Shown: positions 1 to 7,508 of the stretch, piece after piece
How the letters are laid out: every line of letters begins with the position of its first letter
Numbering within the stretch: position 1 is the stretch's first letter
From: a bacterium
GTDB taxonomy: Bacteria > Bacteroidota > Bacteroidia > Bacteroidales > Muribaculaceae
Assembly: GCA_004559845.1 (NCBI GenBank)
Contig: SFWW01000059.1
Coordinates: 1-12,378, forward strand
Direction: 5' to 3'
DNA: 12,378 bases
Notes under the pieces: model-generated
Told to the model about the DNA's origin: nothing
Databases searched by the model: none
Seen by the model: the letters and a program-made list of their open reading frames with translations, nothing else
Program-made: the position numbers and the translations under genes

Positions 1-503
1 CCGCCTCCGACACCAAACTCCGCCACGATATGAATGTGGAAGACGAATTTTTCTCCGCCATCGAAAACCGTGACACGGCAATCATGGCGCGCGACAAAAA
101 AATCCAAGAGCAAGACTTCCTGATTTCCGAGCAAAGCAACACCATCACCGAGCAAAGCAACACCATCACCGAGCAAAGCAACACGATCACTGAGCAAAGC
201 AACACTATTACTGAGCAAAGCAACACTATTACTGAGCAAAGCAACACTATTACTGAGCAAAGCAACACTATTACTGAGCAAAGCAACACCATCACCGAGC
301 AAAGTAACACCATCACGGAGCAAAGCAACACCATCACGGAGCAAAGCAACACGATCACCGAGCAAAGCAATATTATCACGGAGCAAAGTGATTTGCTAAA
401 AAAGATGGCAAAAAGTATGCTGAGCAATGGCATTGCCATAGAAGATATTGCAAGCGCCACAGGCAAGTCGGTTGATGCTATTCGCCAAATGTTAAGCGAT
501 TAA
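1..503 (+). CDS. 3' end of a probable Rpn/PD-(D/E)XK-family protein with a heptad-repeat tail
   Basis: The gene is cut by the left window edge. The frame is open from base 3 (A-S-D-T-K-L-R-H-D) into an internal ATG at 30, so that ATG need not be the start. The visible part has three pieces: a charged segment (VEDEFFSAIENRDTAI), a polar repeat of heptad EQSNTIT (eleven copies, then EQSNIIT and a decayed EQSDLLK), and a small C-terminal helical segment, LSNGIAIEDIASATGKSVDA. One isoleucine per heptad suggests a weak, polar coiled coil. The C-terminal segment resembles the 'G-hydrophobic-IE-IA-TG-S-E-I' ending of Bacteroidota Rpn-family recombination-promoting nucleases/putative transposases, which often carry repetitive linkers before it. 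The nuclease domain would lie outside the window, so the family call is inference. The gene has no visible functional link with miaB downstream. Confidence 0.55.
   Translation, partial: ASDTKLRHDMNVEDEFFSAIENRDTAIMARDKKIQEQDFLISEQSNTITEQSNTITEQSNTITEQSNTITEQSNTITEQSNTITEQSNTITEQSNTITEQSNTITEQSNTITEQSNTITEQSNIITEQSDLLKKMAKSMLSNGIAIEDIASATGKSVDAIRQMLSD
129..380 (+). repeat. 21-bp in-frame tandem repeat, 12 units
   Basis: Twelve consecutive 21-bp units start at 129, 150, 171 and so on to 360, each beginning GAGCAAAG and coding EQSNTIT (the last codes EQSNIIT). A thirteenth, degenerate unit starts at 381. Units at 192, 213, 234 and 255 are identical to each other (ending ACTATTACT), while the flanking units use ACCATCACC, ACCATCACG or ACGATCACC. 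The identical central block suggests recent duplication by slippage or unequal recombination. A 21-bp period keeps the reading frame whatever the copy number. Confidence 0.97.
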
Positions 504-560
504 AAATCAAAGAACCCCGACATGAAGCTCCCCATAGGTAGGGAATTGCAATTTTTTCGT

Positions 561-589
561 TGCATTTTCGGGCGGAAAGCATCGTTTTT
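561..589 (+). terminator. Possible intrinsic terminator after the repeat-tail gene
   Basis: About 58 bp after the stop at 503, GC(A)TTTTC pairs with GGAAAGC around a GGGC loop (one bulged A, one T-G pair). Four bases later there is a run of five T (585-589). The stem is short and AT-rich, so the call is tentative. Its position, between a gene end and the miaB promoter candidate, fits a terminator. Confidence 0.3.
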
Positions 590-637
590 AGCAGAAATAG
601 CAGTAATTTTGCAGTGGTTTTGGCGAGCAGTGTGTGC

Positions 638-665
638 TTGCCGATAGTCGATATGCTTATTTTTG
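638..665 (+). promoter_or_regulatory. Candidate Bacteroidota promoter for miaB
   Basis: TATTTTTG at 658-665 matches the -7 consensus TAnnTTTG exactly. The nearest -33-like element is TTG at 638-640, 17 bp upstream, which is shorter than the usual 19-21 bp. The -7 box ends 30 bp before the ATG at 696. A second TAATTTTG lies at 604-611 but has no good -33 partner. Confidence 0.35.
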
Positions 666-695
666 TTTTATCATTTATCATCAATACAGACGAAT

Positions 696-2072
696 ATGGA
701 GTTGAGTTACAACCACCAAGGCGAATTTTCAAAACTACTTTTTATCGAAACCTATGGCTGCCAAATGAATGTGGCGGATAGCGAGGTGGTGGCTTCGGTG
801 ATGAAAATGGCGGGCTACGACACCACCGAAAGCATCGACGATGCCGATGCCATTTTTATCAACACATGCTCCATTCGCGATAATGCCGAGCAGAAAATTT
901 TTTCGCGGCTCAACCAGATCAATGCGCTGCGCCGGCGCCGGCCTCGCCGCTTGATTGTGGGCATTATCGGCTGTATGGCGGAGCGATTGAAGGAGGTGCT
1001 CATCAATGATTATGATGTGGATATTGTGGCAGGTCCGGATTCCTATCTCGAACTGCCCAACCTTACCGCCGCTGCCGAAGCCGGCGAAAAGGCTATCGAC
1101 ACCACCCTCTCCACCACCGAAACCTACCGCGACATCATTCCACACCGTATCAGTGGTAATAAGGTGAGCGGCTACATCAGCATTATGCGGGGCTGCAACA
1201 ATTTCTGCACCTATTGCATCGTGCCCTACACGCGAGGGCGTGAACGTAGCCGTGAGCCGCAAAGCATCCTCAATGAGTTGCGCGATTTGCAGAGCAAAGG
1301 CTTTAAGGAGGTGATTTTGCTGGGGCAAAATGTGAACAGCTACCTCTACAAGCCTGCCGATGGTAGCGCCCCCGTGGATATGGCTACACTGCTGGCTATC
1401 GTGGCAGAAGCCGCCCCAGAAATGCGAGTGCGCTTCACCACCAGCAATCCCGAAGACCTTTCCGACGAAATTATCGCCACCATGGCTACGCATCCCAACA
1501 TTTGCAACCACATTCACCTGCCGGTGCAAAGCGGTAGTAATAAGGTGCTTAAGTTGATGAATCGCAAATACACCCGCGAGTGGTATCTCGACCGCATTGC
1601 AAAAATTCGCGAAGCCATGCCCGACTGCGGCATCTCCAGCGATATGTTTACCGGATTTCACGACGAAACGGAAGAAGACTTCCAACAAACGCTCTCGCTG
1701 ATGCGCGAAGTGGGCTTCGACTCTTCGTTTATGTTTAAATACAGCGAGCGCCCCGGCACATTTGCCGCCAAACATTTGCCCGACAATGTGAGCGAAGAAG
1801 TGAAAATCGACCGCCTCAATCGCATGATTGCACTGCAAAATGAGCTCTCGCTTTGTAGCAATCGTAACGATGTGGGCAAAACCTTTGAAGTGCTGGTGGA
1901 AGGCTACAGTAAGCGCTCCAAAGCCGACATGTTTGGCCGCACTCCACAAAATAAGGTGATTGTATTTCCGGCAGGCAACACCAAGGTGGGCGACCGGGTG
2001 ATGTGTGTGGTGGAAAAAGCCACCAGCGCCACCCTCATCGGCCACCGTGTGGATGAGGTGCCGAATGGCTAA
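696..2072 (+). CDS. miaB: tRNA-2-methylthio-N6-dimethylallyladenosine synthase MiaB
   Basis: MiaB is a cytoplasmic radical-SAM methylthiotransferase that converts i6A37 to ms2i6A37 in tRNAs reading UNN codons. The 458-residue product has the full family layout. The N-terminal UPF0004 domain carries three cluster-binding cysteines: C22 in ETYGCQMN, C58 in NTCSIR and C93 in GCMAER. The radical-SAM CxxxCxxC follows at C167/C171/C174 (RGCNNFCTYC), and a C-terminal TRAM domain runs from about residue 390. Length is normal for Bacteroidales MiaB. I chose ATG 696 because an upstream in-frame TTG (663) adds 11 residues that look unlike the family and overlap the promoter candidate. The stop is TAA at 2070-2072. 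The MFS gene follows after 129 bp. Confidence 0.96.
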   Translation: MELSYNHQGEFSKLLFIETYGCQMNVADSEVVASVMKMAGYDTTESIDDADAIFINTCSIRDNAEQKIFSRLNQINALRRRRPRRLIVGIIGCMAERLKEVLINDYDVDIVAGPDSYLELPNLTAAAEAGEKAIDTTLSTTETYRDIIPHRISGNKVSGYISIMRGCNNFCTYCIVPYTRGRERSREPQSILNELRDLQSKGFKEVILLGQNVNSYLYKPADGSAPVDMATLLAIVAEAAPEMRVRFTTSNPEDLSDEIIATMATHPNICNHIHLPVQSGSNKVLKLMNRKYTREWYLDRIAKIREAMPDCGISSDMFTGFHDETEEDFQQTLSLMREVGFDSSFMFKYSERPGTFAAKHLPDNVSEEVKIDRLNRMIALQNELSLCSNRNDVGKTFEVLVEGYSKRSKADMFGRTPQNKVIVFPAGNTKVGDRVMCVVEKATSATLIGHRVDEVPNG

Positions 2073-2201
2073 GAAGTTGGTTTTTTAAGGCAAGGAGCCT
2101 AACGGAGGTGAAAAAATCCACCGCTTTCCAATGGCCACCGCCTTTCGTTTCCACTTCTTTATCATCCTCATTCATTCCCAAAATCCTTTCCCACCTGCAT
2201 C

Positions 2202-3386
2202 ATGAACTCGCAAAAAGAAAAGTTATGGAATAGCAACTACTGCAAGGTGATGATAGCCAATTTCACGCTATTTTTCTCCTTCTATTTGCTAATGCCGCTG
2301 TTGCCTATCTATTTGAGCGAGAATTTCCATGCCACGAAAGATATGATTGGGCTGGTGCTGAGCGGCTACTCTGTCACGGCGATGCTCTTTCGCCCTTTCA
2401 GCGGATTTATGATTGATAATTTTCAGCGCAAAACCGTGCTGATGTGGGTGTTTTTCCTGTTTTTCATTTTCTTTTCCGGCTACATCATCGCCGGCTCTCT
2501 ACTTTTGTTTGCCGTGATTCGCACGCTCCATGGCGGACCCTTTGGCGCAATCACTGTGGCAAACAGTACCGTGGCGATTGATGTGCTACCTTCTTCGCGC
2601 CGCAATGAGGGTATCGGTTACTATGGTTTGGGCAACAATTTGGGCATGGCAATAGCCCCTTCAGTGGGCATTTTCATTTATCAAGTCACCCATGATTTCA
2701 ACTTTATTTTCCTTTTGTCGATGCTCATAGCGGGCATTGGGCTCGCTGTAGATGCCACGTTGCATCTGCCTAAGCGCACCATCCCAACCGGCAACCGCCC
2801 CATTTCGCTCGACCGCTTTTTCTTGCTTAATGGGTGGGCACTGGCATCTAATATGATGTGTTTCGGCTTTTGCTTCGGTGTGCTGAGCAATTATCTCGCC
2901 ATCTATGGCAAAGAGGTGATGCACATCACCGCCGGCACCGGCGCATGGTTCATGATTTTGGCGATAGGACTGATTGCATCCCGATTGCAAGGCGCCAAAG
3001 CCTTGCGCAACGGACGCTTGGAGCAAAATGCCGCCTCCGGAATGCTTATTTCGCTGGTGGGCTACACGCTCTTTGTGGTGCTGCCCAATGGTATCGGCTA
3101 CTACGGGTCTGCCATTTTGATTGGATTGGGCAATGGGCATCTGTGGCCTGCCTTCCAAAATATGACCATCAACCTCGGCACCAACAGTCAGCGCGGCACC
3201 GCCAATTCCACCCTCCTCATTTCGTGGGATATTGGCATGGGGGTGGGGTGCTTGATTGGAGGCGTGGTAGCCGACAGAATGGGATATGCTACCGCCTTTT
3301 GGACCACCGTGGCAGTCAATGCCCTCGGCGTAGCAGCCTATTTCGCCTACACCATGCACCACTTCCGTCGCCACAAACTCCGCTAA
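2202..3386 (+). CDS. Major facilitator superfamily transporter
   Basis: This 394-residue inner-membrane protein has about 12 hydrophobic segments. Its conserved features are typical of a widespread Bacteroidales MFS group of unknown substrate. The short N-terminus (EKLWNSNYCKVM) leads into TM1-TM2 with MPLLPIYLS. A motif-A-like loop 2-3 (RPFSGFMIDNFQRKTVL) follows, then RTLHGGPFGAITVANSTVAI and the strongly conserved VLPSSRRNEGIGYYGLGNNL around TM5. A 12-TM sugar- or drug-efflux-type fold fits, but the substrate cannot be read from sequence. No Shine-Dalgarno or TAnnTTTG box is visible in the 129 bp upstream, so transcription from miaB is possible. The gene converges on the DUF2752 gene with 12 bp between stops. 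The ATG at 2202 is the first in frame and gives the expected family N-terminus. Confidence 0.9.
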   Translation: MNSQKEKLWNSNYCKVMIANFTLFFSFYLLMPLLPIYLSENFHATKDMIGLVLSGYSVTAMLFRPFSGFMIDNFQRKTVLMWVFFLFFIFFSGYIIAGSLLLFAVIRTLHGGPFGAITVANSTVAIDVLPSSRRNEGIGYYGLGNNLGMAIAPSVGIFIYQVTHDFNFIFLLSMLIAGIGLAVDATLHLPKRTIPTGNRPISLDRFFLLNGWALASNMMCFGFCFGVLSNYLAIYGKEVMHITAGTGAWFMILAIGLIASRLQGAKALRNGRLEQNAASGMLISLVGYTLFVVLPNGIGYYGSAILIGLGNGHLWPAFQNMTINLGTNSQRGTANSTLLISWDIGMGVGCLIGGVVADRMGYATAFWTTVAVNALGVAAYFAYTMHHFRRHKLR

Positions 3387-3398
3387 CCACCCTGTTTC

Positions 3399-3785
3399 CT
3401 ACCAGTTGAAGAGGTTGCGCAGAAGCCACCAGAGGCAAATGATGATGAGGGAGGAGGTGGCAAGCACGGAGGATGTGAGCAATTGATGCACCCGCGGAAA
3501 ATGCGGTTTCCACCATTTCATCGTGGATAATAGCGCAATGAGGGGCAAACTCACCACGAGCAGGGCATTGTAGCCCATTGCGCCTGCCACATCGCCATGA
3601 AGCAGGGCATGGATGGCGCGCTGTGAGCCGCAACCGGGGCACTGAAATCCGGTAAGCGAATGGAAGGCGCATTTGGGGAATAGGTGCGAAATGGAGGGGT
3701 CGAACACATAATACACTACCGCCAGCGCCGCTACTCCGGCGATGACCAACACCCATACCGGCCCCTTGCTTATGCGTGCCTTCAT
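3399..3785 (-). CDS. DUF2752 family membrane protein
   Basis: This small protein of 128 residues has three hydrophobic stretches (about 10-28, 69-87 and 105-125). The family signature is clear: PKCAFHSLTGFQCPGCGSQR, with C39 and the CPGCG motif at 49-53, then AIHALLHGD. DUF2752 proteins are integral membrane proteins of unknown function, and the conserved cysteines may bind metal or form disulfides. The start lies 6 bp after the stop of the GYF-CD225 gene, so the two are almost certainly co-transcribed. Pairing of DUF2752 with CD225/TM2-type proteins recurs in Bacteroidota, which suggests a shared envelope role, but no function is established. The stop lies 12 bp from the converging MFS stop. 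Confidence 0.85.
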   Translation of the reverse strand: MKARISKGPVWVLVIAGVAALAVVYYVFDPSISHLFPKCAFHSLTGFQCPGCGSQRAIHALLHGDVAGAMGYNALLVVSLPLIALLSTMKWWKPHFPRVHQLLTSSVLATSSLIIICLWWLLRNLFNW

Positions 3786-3791
3786 CGGGGC

Positions 3792-4382
3792 TTACAAAAA
3801 TAGGATAGTGAATGGCAAACTCAAGAAAAATAGCACCACCGAAAGGATGCACATCCAATCGCTCCATTGGCTATATTTCCGGGCTTTTTCGTAGTTGCCG
3901 GCATTGTAGTGGTTTTGGGTGAGCACGGCACACACGATGCCTGCCACACCGAAAGGCGTGCAGCACAGCAAGGTGCACACGATGGCTGCCACCAAATTGG
4001 TGGGCGGGCACTCGGGCTTGGGCGCCTGCTCGTGCATCGGCGGTGCTGTCACTTGGGGCTGCTCCATATAGGGTGGGGGAGTGGGCATGGAATGGAACAA
4101 TGGCGGTGTGGATTCCCTCACTTCAGCTTCCTCAGCCTCTTCCATATCTTTGGGTGTTTCACTCACTTCTGCTTCACTCTCCACAGCTTTCTGTTCCGGC
4201 TCAGCCGCGGGCTCGGGTGCGATGAGGTGTGCCAATTCGGGCACGTTTTCGATGTGCATCCATCCTTCTAAACCTTTGTGCCACACAAAGGTATCGCCTT
4301 TTGCAAATGTGCGCAATTGCAGTTCTTCAAGGCTGAAAGGACCGCTTTGTTGGCCGTTTTCTCTAATCCAATATTTTGTCAT
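3792..4382 (-). CDS. GYF_2 (DUF4339) - CD225/dispanin membrane protein
   Basis: This 196-residue protein has three parts. Residues 1-50 form a GYF_2 domain (YWIRENGQQSGPFSLEELQ, later WHKGLEGWMHIENVPEL). Residues 55-125 are an acidic then proline-rich linker with many Glu, Ala and Pro. Residues 129-196 are a CD225/dispanin-like region with two hydrophobic helices around QNHYNAGNYEKARKYSQWS, and the chain ends in the second helix (MCILSVVLFFLSLPFTILFL). Bacterial GYF_2-CD225 proteins have no proven function. The layout suggests a cytosolic binding domain tethered to the membrane. It is first in a two-gene unit with DUF2752 and has its own promoter candidate in the 78 bp after ispG. The linker shows no sign of damage. 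Confidence 0.85.
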   Translation of the reverse strand: MTKYWIRENGQQSGPFSLEELQLRTFAKGDTFVWHKGLEGWMHIENVPELAHLIAPEPAAEPEQKAVESEAEVSETPKDMEEAEEAEVRESTPPLFHSMPTPPPYMEQPQVTAPPMHEQAPKPECPPTNLVAAIVCTLLCCTPFGVAGIVCAVLTQNHYNAGNYEKARKYSQWSDWMCILSVVLFFLSLPFTILFL

Positions 4383-4413
4383 ATAGCGTAAGTTGGTTTT
4401 CGTTTTCTATCGG

Positions 4414-4445
4414 CAAAAATAAGCAAAAATGTGCAATTCCCCACA
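4414..4445 (-). promoter_or_regulatory. Candidate promoter for the GYF-CD225/DUF2752 pair
   Basis: On the minus strand, TATTTTTG (4421-4414) matches TAnnTTTG. Exactly 20 bp upstream, TGTG (4445-4442) differs from the -33 box TTTG at one base. The -7 box ends 31 bp before the ATG at 4382. This suggests the pair can be transcribed separately from the ispG operon. Confidence 0.4.
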
Positions 4446-4460
4446 TTTCCACCTCGCCTT

Positions 4461-6242
4461 TTAGGGTTCCACCCAATCGCCATTGGCTTTGATGAGTGCC
4501 ACCAATCGCGGAATGGCCTCCTCCTCGGGGATGTTGCGCTCTATGCACACTTTCCCTTTGTAGAGACTGATGCTGTGTCGTGCGGCGCCCACATAGCCAT
4601 AGTCGGCGTCTGCCATTTCGCCGGGCCCGTTCACCACACATCCCATCACCCCGATTTTTAGGTGGGTGAGATGATTGGTGGCGGCTTTCACCTGCTGAAC
4701 GGTGGTTTGCAAGTCAAACATTGTGCGCCCACAGCTTGGGCAAGAAATAAACTCGGTTTTGGTGGTGCGCAGGCGTGCTGCTTGCAAAATGGCAAAGGCA
4801 TATTCCACCACTTTTTCCGGTGCGGGGTAGTTCGGGGCTTCTATCCAAATGCCGTCGGCAAATCCGTTGAGCAAAATGGCGCCCAAATCGGCACCCGCCT
4901 TCACTTGTAGCCATTCGGTGTTGGAATCGCTGTAGCTCAGGCGCACCACGGCGGGGCAATCCACGCCTTCGCGCACCATGCTGTGGAGCAATGCTTGGAT
5001 GCTGCCCGGCACATTCACATTGGCGGGCTCTGCCACCACCACCACATTGTCTTTCCCTTTGAGCACTTGCAATTGTGCCGGGGTGGCATCGGCAGCCACC
5101 TGAACAAATTGCGCAGGCGCATCGGCATCGTGCTCAAATTGGGCAAGCGTAGTGAGGGGATATGTGAGGGTGCCATCGGTTATTGCGCCATCGGCGAAAT
5201 AAAAGTCGGGCTTGAGTTTTCCGCTGACGGCTTGAGGAGCACACGAAGCCACCACCACGGGCAATTTCCCGCCTCCAATTTTCCCCATCACGGTGTACGA
5301 GGGGCGGCGTTGCGGCAGTAAGGCATCGTAGCCGGCATAGCACTCGCCGGCAATAGGGGTATGCCCTTGGCGCGAGCAGACGTAGTCCACCAACTTGCGA
5401 GCCACAGGAATTTCCAATTCCGGGTCTTCGCTAAGCGACACGCGGATGGTGTCGCCCAAGCCTTCCGCCATCAGGCAACCGATGCCCACCGCACTCTTGA
5501 TGCGTCCGTCTTCGCCAAATCCGGCTTCTGTCACGCCTAAATGTAGCGGGAAGTGCATATTTTCGGCATCCATGGCAGCCACCACGCGGCGCACGGCTTC
5601 CACCATCACCACCACATTGGAGGCTTTCATCGAAATCACCACATCGAAGAATTTTTCCTGCACCATCACCCGCAAAAATTCCATCACACTTTCCACCATT
5701 CCTTTTGCCGTGTTGCCATACCGACTCATAATGCGGTCGCTCAGGCTTCCATGGTTCACGCCCAAGCGCACGGCAGTGTGGTGCTCGCGGCAGAGGGCTA
5801 TGAAAGGCACCAGCGCATCGTGGATGCGTTGCAATTCGGCTTCATAGGCTTCGTCGGTGTAGGTGAGTTGTTTGAAAGTGCGAGCCGGGTCCACAAAATT
5901 GCCGGGATTGATGCGCACTTTGTCGGTTACGGCTGCGGCGGCAAAAGCGGCTTTGGGATTGAAGTGAATATCCGCCACCAATGGCACTTGACAACCCTGC
6001 TTGCGCAATGCCGAGCGAATGCGCCCGATATTGTCGGCTTCCTTCACCCCTTGCGCAGTGAGTCGCACAATCTCGCCGCCTGCCTCGGCTATGGCGCGGC
6101 ACTGTGCCACACTGGCTTCAATGTCGTCGGTATTGGTGTTGGTCATCGATTGCACCCTCACCGCGTGTTTGCCCCCCAGCAGCACGCCCCCCACATTCAC
6201 TTCCACCGTCGCGCGGCGTTGATAATTAAAAATCGGATTCAT
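4461..6242 (-). CDS. ispG: (E)-4-hydroxy-3-methylbut-2-enyl-diphosphate synthase (long, three-domain IspG/GcpE)
   Basis: IspG is a cytoplasmic 4Fe-4S enzyme that makes HMBPP from MEcPP, the penultimate step of the non-mevalonate isoprenoid pathway. At 593 residues this is the long form typical of Bacteroidota, Chlamydiae and plants. It has an N-terminal TIM barrel (VRVQSMTNTNTDD, VRINPGNFVD, GVNHGSLSDRIMSRYG, LHLGVTEAG), an inserted domain of about residues 300-470, and the C-terminal cluster domain. Cluster ligands are visible: C501 and C504 (SCPSCGR), C535 (GCVVNGPGE) and the catalytic-region E542. The insert is slightly shorter than in Bacteroides, without damage to core motifs. The ATG shares its A with the purE TGA (TGATG), which points to translational coupling. 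The stop is TAA at 4463-4461. Confidence 0.96.
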   Translation of the reverse strand: MNPIFNYQRRATVEVNVGGVLLGGKHAVRVQSMTNTNTDDIEASVAQCRAIAEAGGEIVRLTAQGVKEADNIGRIRSALRKQGCQVPLVADIHFNPKAAFAAAAVTDKVRINPGNFVDPARTFKQLTYTDEAYEAELQRIHDALVPFIALCREHHTAVRLGVNHGSLSDRIMSRYGNTAKGMVESVMEFLRVMVQEKFFDVVISMKASNVVVMVEAVRRVVAAMDAENMHFPLHLGVTEAGFGEDGRIKSAVGIGCLMAEGLGDTIRVSLSEDPELEIPVARKLVDYVCSRQGHTPIAGECYAGYDALLPQRRPSYTVMGKIGGGKLPVVVASCAPQAVSGKLKPDFYFADGAITDGTLTYPLTTLAQFEHDADAPAQFVQVAADATPAQLQVLKGKDNVVVVAEPANVNVPGSIQALLHSMVREGVDCPAVVRLSYSDSNTEWLQVKAGADLGAILLNGFADGIWIEAPNYPAPEKVVEYAFAILQAARLRTTKTEFISCPSCGRTMFDLQTTVQQVKAATNHLTHLKIGVMGCVVNGPGEMADADYGYVGAARHSISLYKGKVCIERNIPEEEAIPRLVALIKANGDWVEP

Positions 6243-6748
6243 CAGTTCACTTTAAATTCATACGACACTTGTGCCAAATCCCGGTTGGCTTTCTCAATTT
6301 TCTCGCCAAGCGAAGCCTTATAGGCTGCCACCTTTTGTGCCACCTGTTCATCGCCCAGGGCTATCATTTCGGCTGCCAAGATGGCGGCATTGAGCGCGCC
6401 GTTCACGCCCACGGTGGCAACCGGTATGCCCGGCGGCATTTGAATGATGCTCAGCATCGCATCCAAGCCATCGAGCATTCCCTTGATAGGCACACCAATC
6501 ACCGGCAGTGTGGTGCTTGCCGCAATCACACCCGGCAGGGCGGCAGCCATTCCGGCGCCGGCAATAATCACCTTAATGCCGCGCCCCTGCGCTTCGCAGG
6601 CAAATTTTTCCACGGCTTGTGGGGTGCGGTGCGCCGAAAGCGCATTCACCTCAAAGGGAATTTCCATTTCGTTGAGCCATTTGCAGGCTTTTTCCATCAC
6701 GGGCATATCGCTGGTGCTGCCCATAATAATGCTCACTAATGCTTTCAT
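6242..6748 (-). CDS. purE: N5-carboxyaminoimidazole ribonucleotide mutase PurE
   Basis: PurE is a cytoplasmic purine-synthesis enzyme that interconverts N5-CAIR and CAIR and acts as an octamer. The 168-residue protein has the phosphate/nucleotide loop IIMGSTSD (7-14), the catalytic SAHRTP with H40, and STTLPVIGVPIKG and IQMPPGIPVATVGVNGA for substrate binding and packing. It reads AGMAAALPGV at 65-74, where E. coli PurE has AAHLPGM, so the second histidine is replaced by A70. I recall the same change in other Bacteroidales PurE proteins, so it is probably a lineage trait. The gene sits 24 bp after the PAP2-like gene and overlaps ispG by one base, consistent with one operon. No Shine-Dalgarno is evident. 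Confidence 0.95.
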   Translation of the reverse strand: MKALVSIIMGSTSDMPVMEKACKWLNEMEIPFEVNALSAHRTPQAVEKFACEAQGRGIKVIIAGAGMAAALPGVIAASTTLPVIGVPIKGMLDGLDAMLSIIQMPPGIPVATVGVNGALNAAILAAEMIALGDEQVAQKVAAYKASLGEKIEKANRDLAQVSYEFKVN

Positions 6749-6772
6749 TCTATAAAGGTTGATATATCGTTA

Positions 6773-7420
6773 TTACCCAAAAATTTGCATCATCAGTGTC
6801 ACCGACACGGCACCATTCACGGCGCCTGCCACCACTTGATTCAAGCTATGACGCCCGAGTATCATCCGAGCCGAGCCCAATAGTCCGCACAGCACCACTG
6901 CCACCGTGAGCACCCAAATCAAATTGAATGCTTCGGTGGTGAGCACGTGCATATTATAGATGAGTGCCACCACGCCTGCCATACCTGCCATGTGTGCGCT
7001 GATTTTCCACCACAGTGTCACCACCGCAGATATGAGTACCGACAGCGCACCGCCGGCGCAAAACATCACCACCCACATGGGCATGTGCACACGGCTCCAC
7101 AAATAGTAAGCCACTGCCACGTAGCATAGAAAGGCAAACAAATAAGGCACCAGCCGCTCCTTGCGGTCGATGAGTCGCTTATCGGAAATCCACTTAAAGT
7201 GGTGCAAGGTGGCAATACAAAAGATGGGTAGCACCAAAGTGATGCCCGACACCACCAACAGCACCGTTACGCGCAAGCCCATATCATAGGCACTCAAATA
7301 GGAGCACCACAAGGCTATCAGCACACCATAGGTGGGCATCAATAGCGGAGTGAGCATTGCCGAAAGAAATCGCGACAACCCCACCACTATGCGCCCCTGT
7401 TTCATATCACTTTCATTCAT
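6773..7420 (-). CDS. PAP2-like integral membrane phosphatase
   Basis: This 215-residue protein has about six hydrophobic helices. Three segments line up with the PAP2 phosphatase signature: a basic loop KRLIDRKERLVP (81-92), KISAHMAG (139-146, S141 and H143 in the place of the PSGH motif), and SARMILGRHSLNQVVAG (183-199, R185 and H191). The last position of the third motif is Q195 where classical PAP2 enzymes have Asp, a variant seen in several membrane PAP2 branches. Likely substrates are prenyl or lipid phosphates such as undecaprenyl diphosphate, but this is inference. It lies between rpoN and purE-ispG. A link to isoprenoid carriers is tempting but unproven. The ATG at 7420 was chosen as the longest reasonable start; M6 (7405) is an alternative. 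Confidence 0.75.
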   Translation of the reverse strand: MNESDMKQGRIVVGLSRFLSAMLTPLLMPTYGVLIALWCSYLSAYDMGLRVTVLLVVSGITLVLPIFCIATLHHFKWISDKRLIDRKERLVPYLFAFLCYVAVAYYLWSRVHMPMWVVMFCAGGALSVLISAVVTLWWKISAHMAGMAGVVALIYNMHVLTTEAFNLIWVLTVAVVLCGLLGSARMILGRHSLNQVVAGAVNGAVSVTLMMQIFG

Positions 7421-7433
7421 CTCAAATCCAATT

Positions 7434-7500
7434 TTTTAAATCTCCAACATCTCCAAATCTCAAAACATCTAAATATCTAATTTCTAACATCTAATTTCTT
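7434..7500 (-). repeat. Degenerate AT-rich short repeats between rpoN and the PAP2-like gene
   Basis: The 88-bp gap is built of variants of two short words, AACATCT (three copies, about 7448, 7464 and 7486 on the plus strand) and AAATCT/AATTTCT, giving a low-complexity stretch. Similar TTAGATGTTAGAAATTAG-type spacers occur between genes in Bacteroidales. No promoter box matching TAnnTTTG is seen for the downstream gene, so readthrough from rpoN is likely. Confidence 0.6.
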
Positions 7501-7508
7501 AAAAAAAA

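Noticed and set aside
129..380. Possible CRISPR array
   Set aside because: The 21-bp units are directly abutting, with no spacers, and stay in frame in a coding region.
663..695. TTG at 663 as miaB start
   Set aside because: It overlaps the TAnnTTTG box at 658-665, and the eleven extra residues are unlike the family. ATG 696 gives the normal N-terminus.
735..2045. 436-codon open frame on the minus strand opposite miaB
   Set aside because: It lies wholly within miaB. The translation is rich in His, Ala and Gly with no recognisable domain, as expected from the complement of a coding strand. MiaB is unambiguous.
2085..2145. Small inverted repeats after miaB (AGGC...GCCT, GGTG...CACC)
   Set aside because: The stems are 4 bp and neither is followed by a T-run. 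This is chance level.
5553..6323. 256-codon plus-strand open frame opposite ispG
   Set aside because: It is His- and Gly-rich, has no domain, and spans the ispG/purE junction. It is a shadow of ispG.
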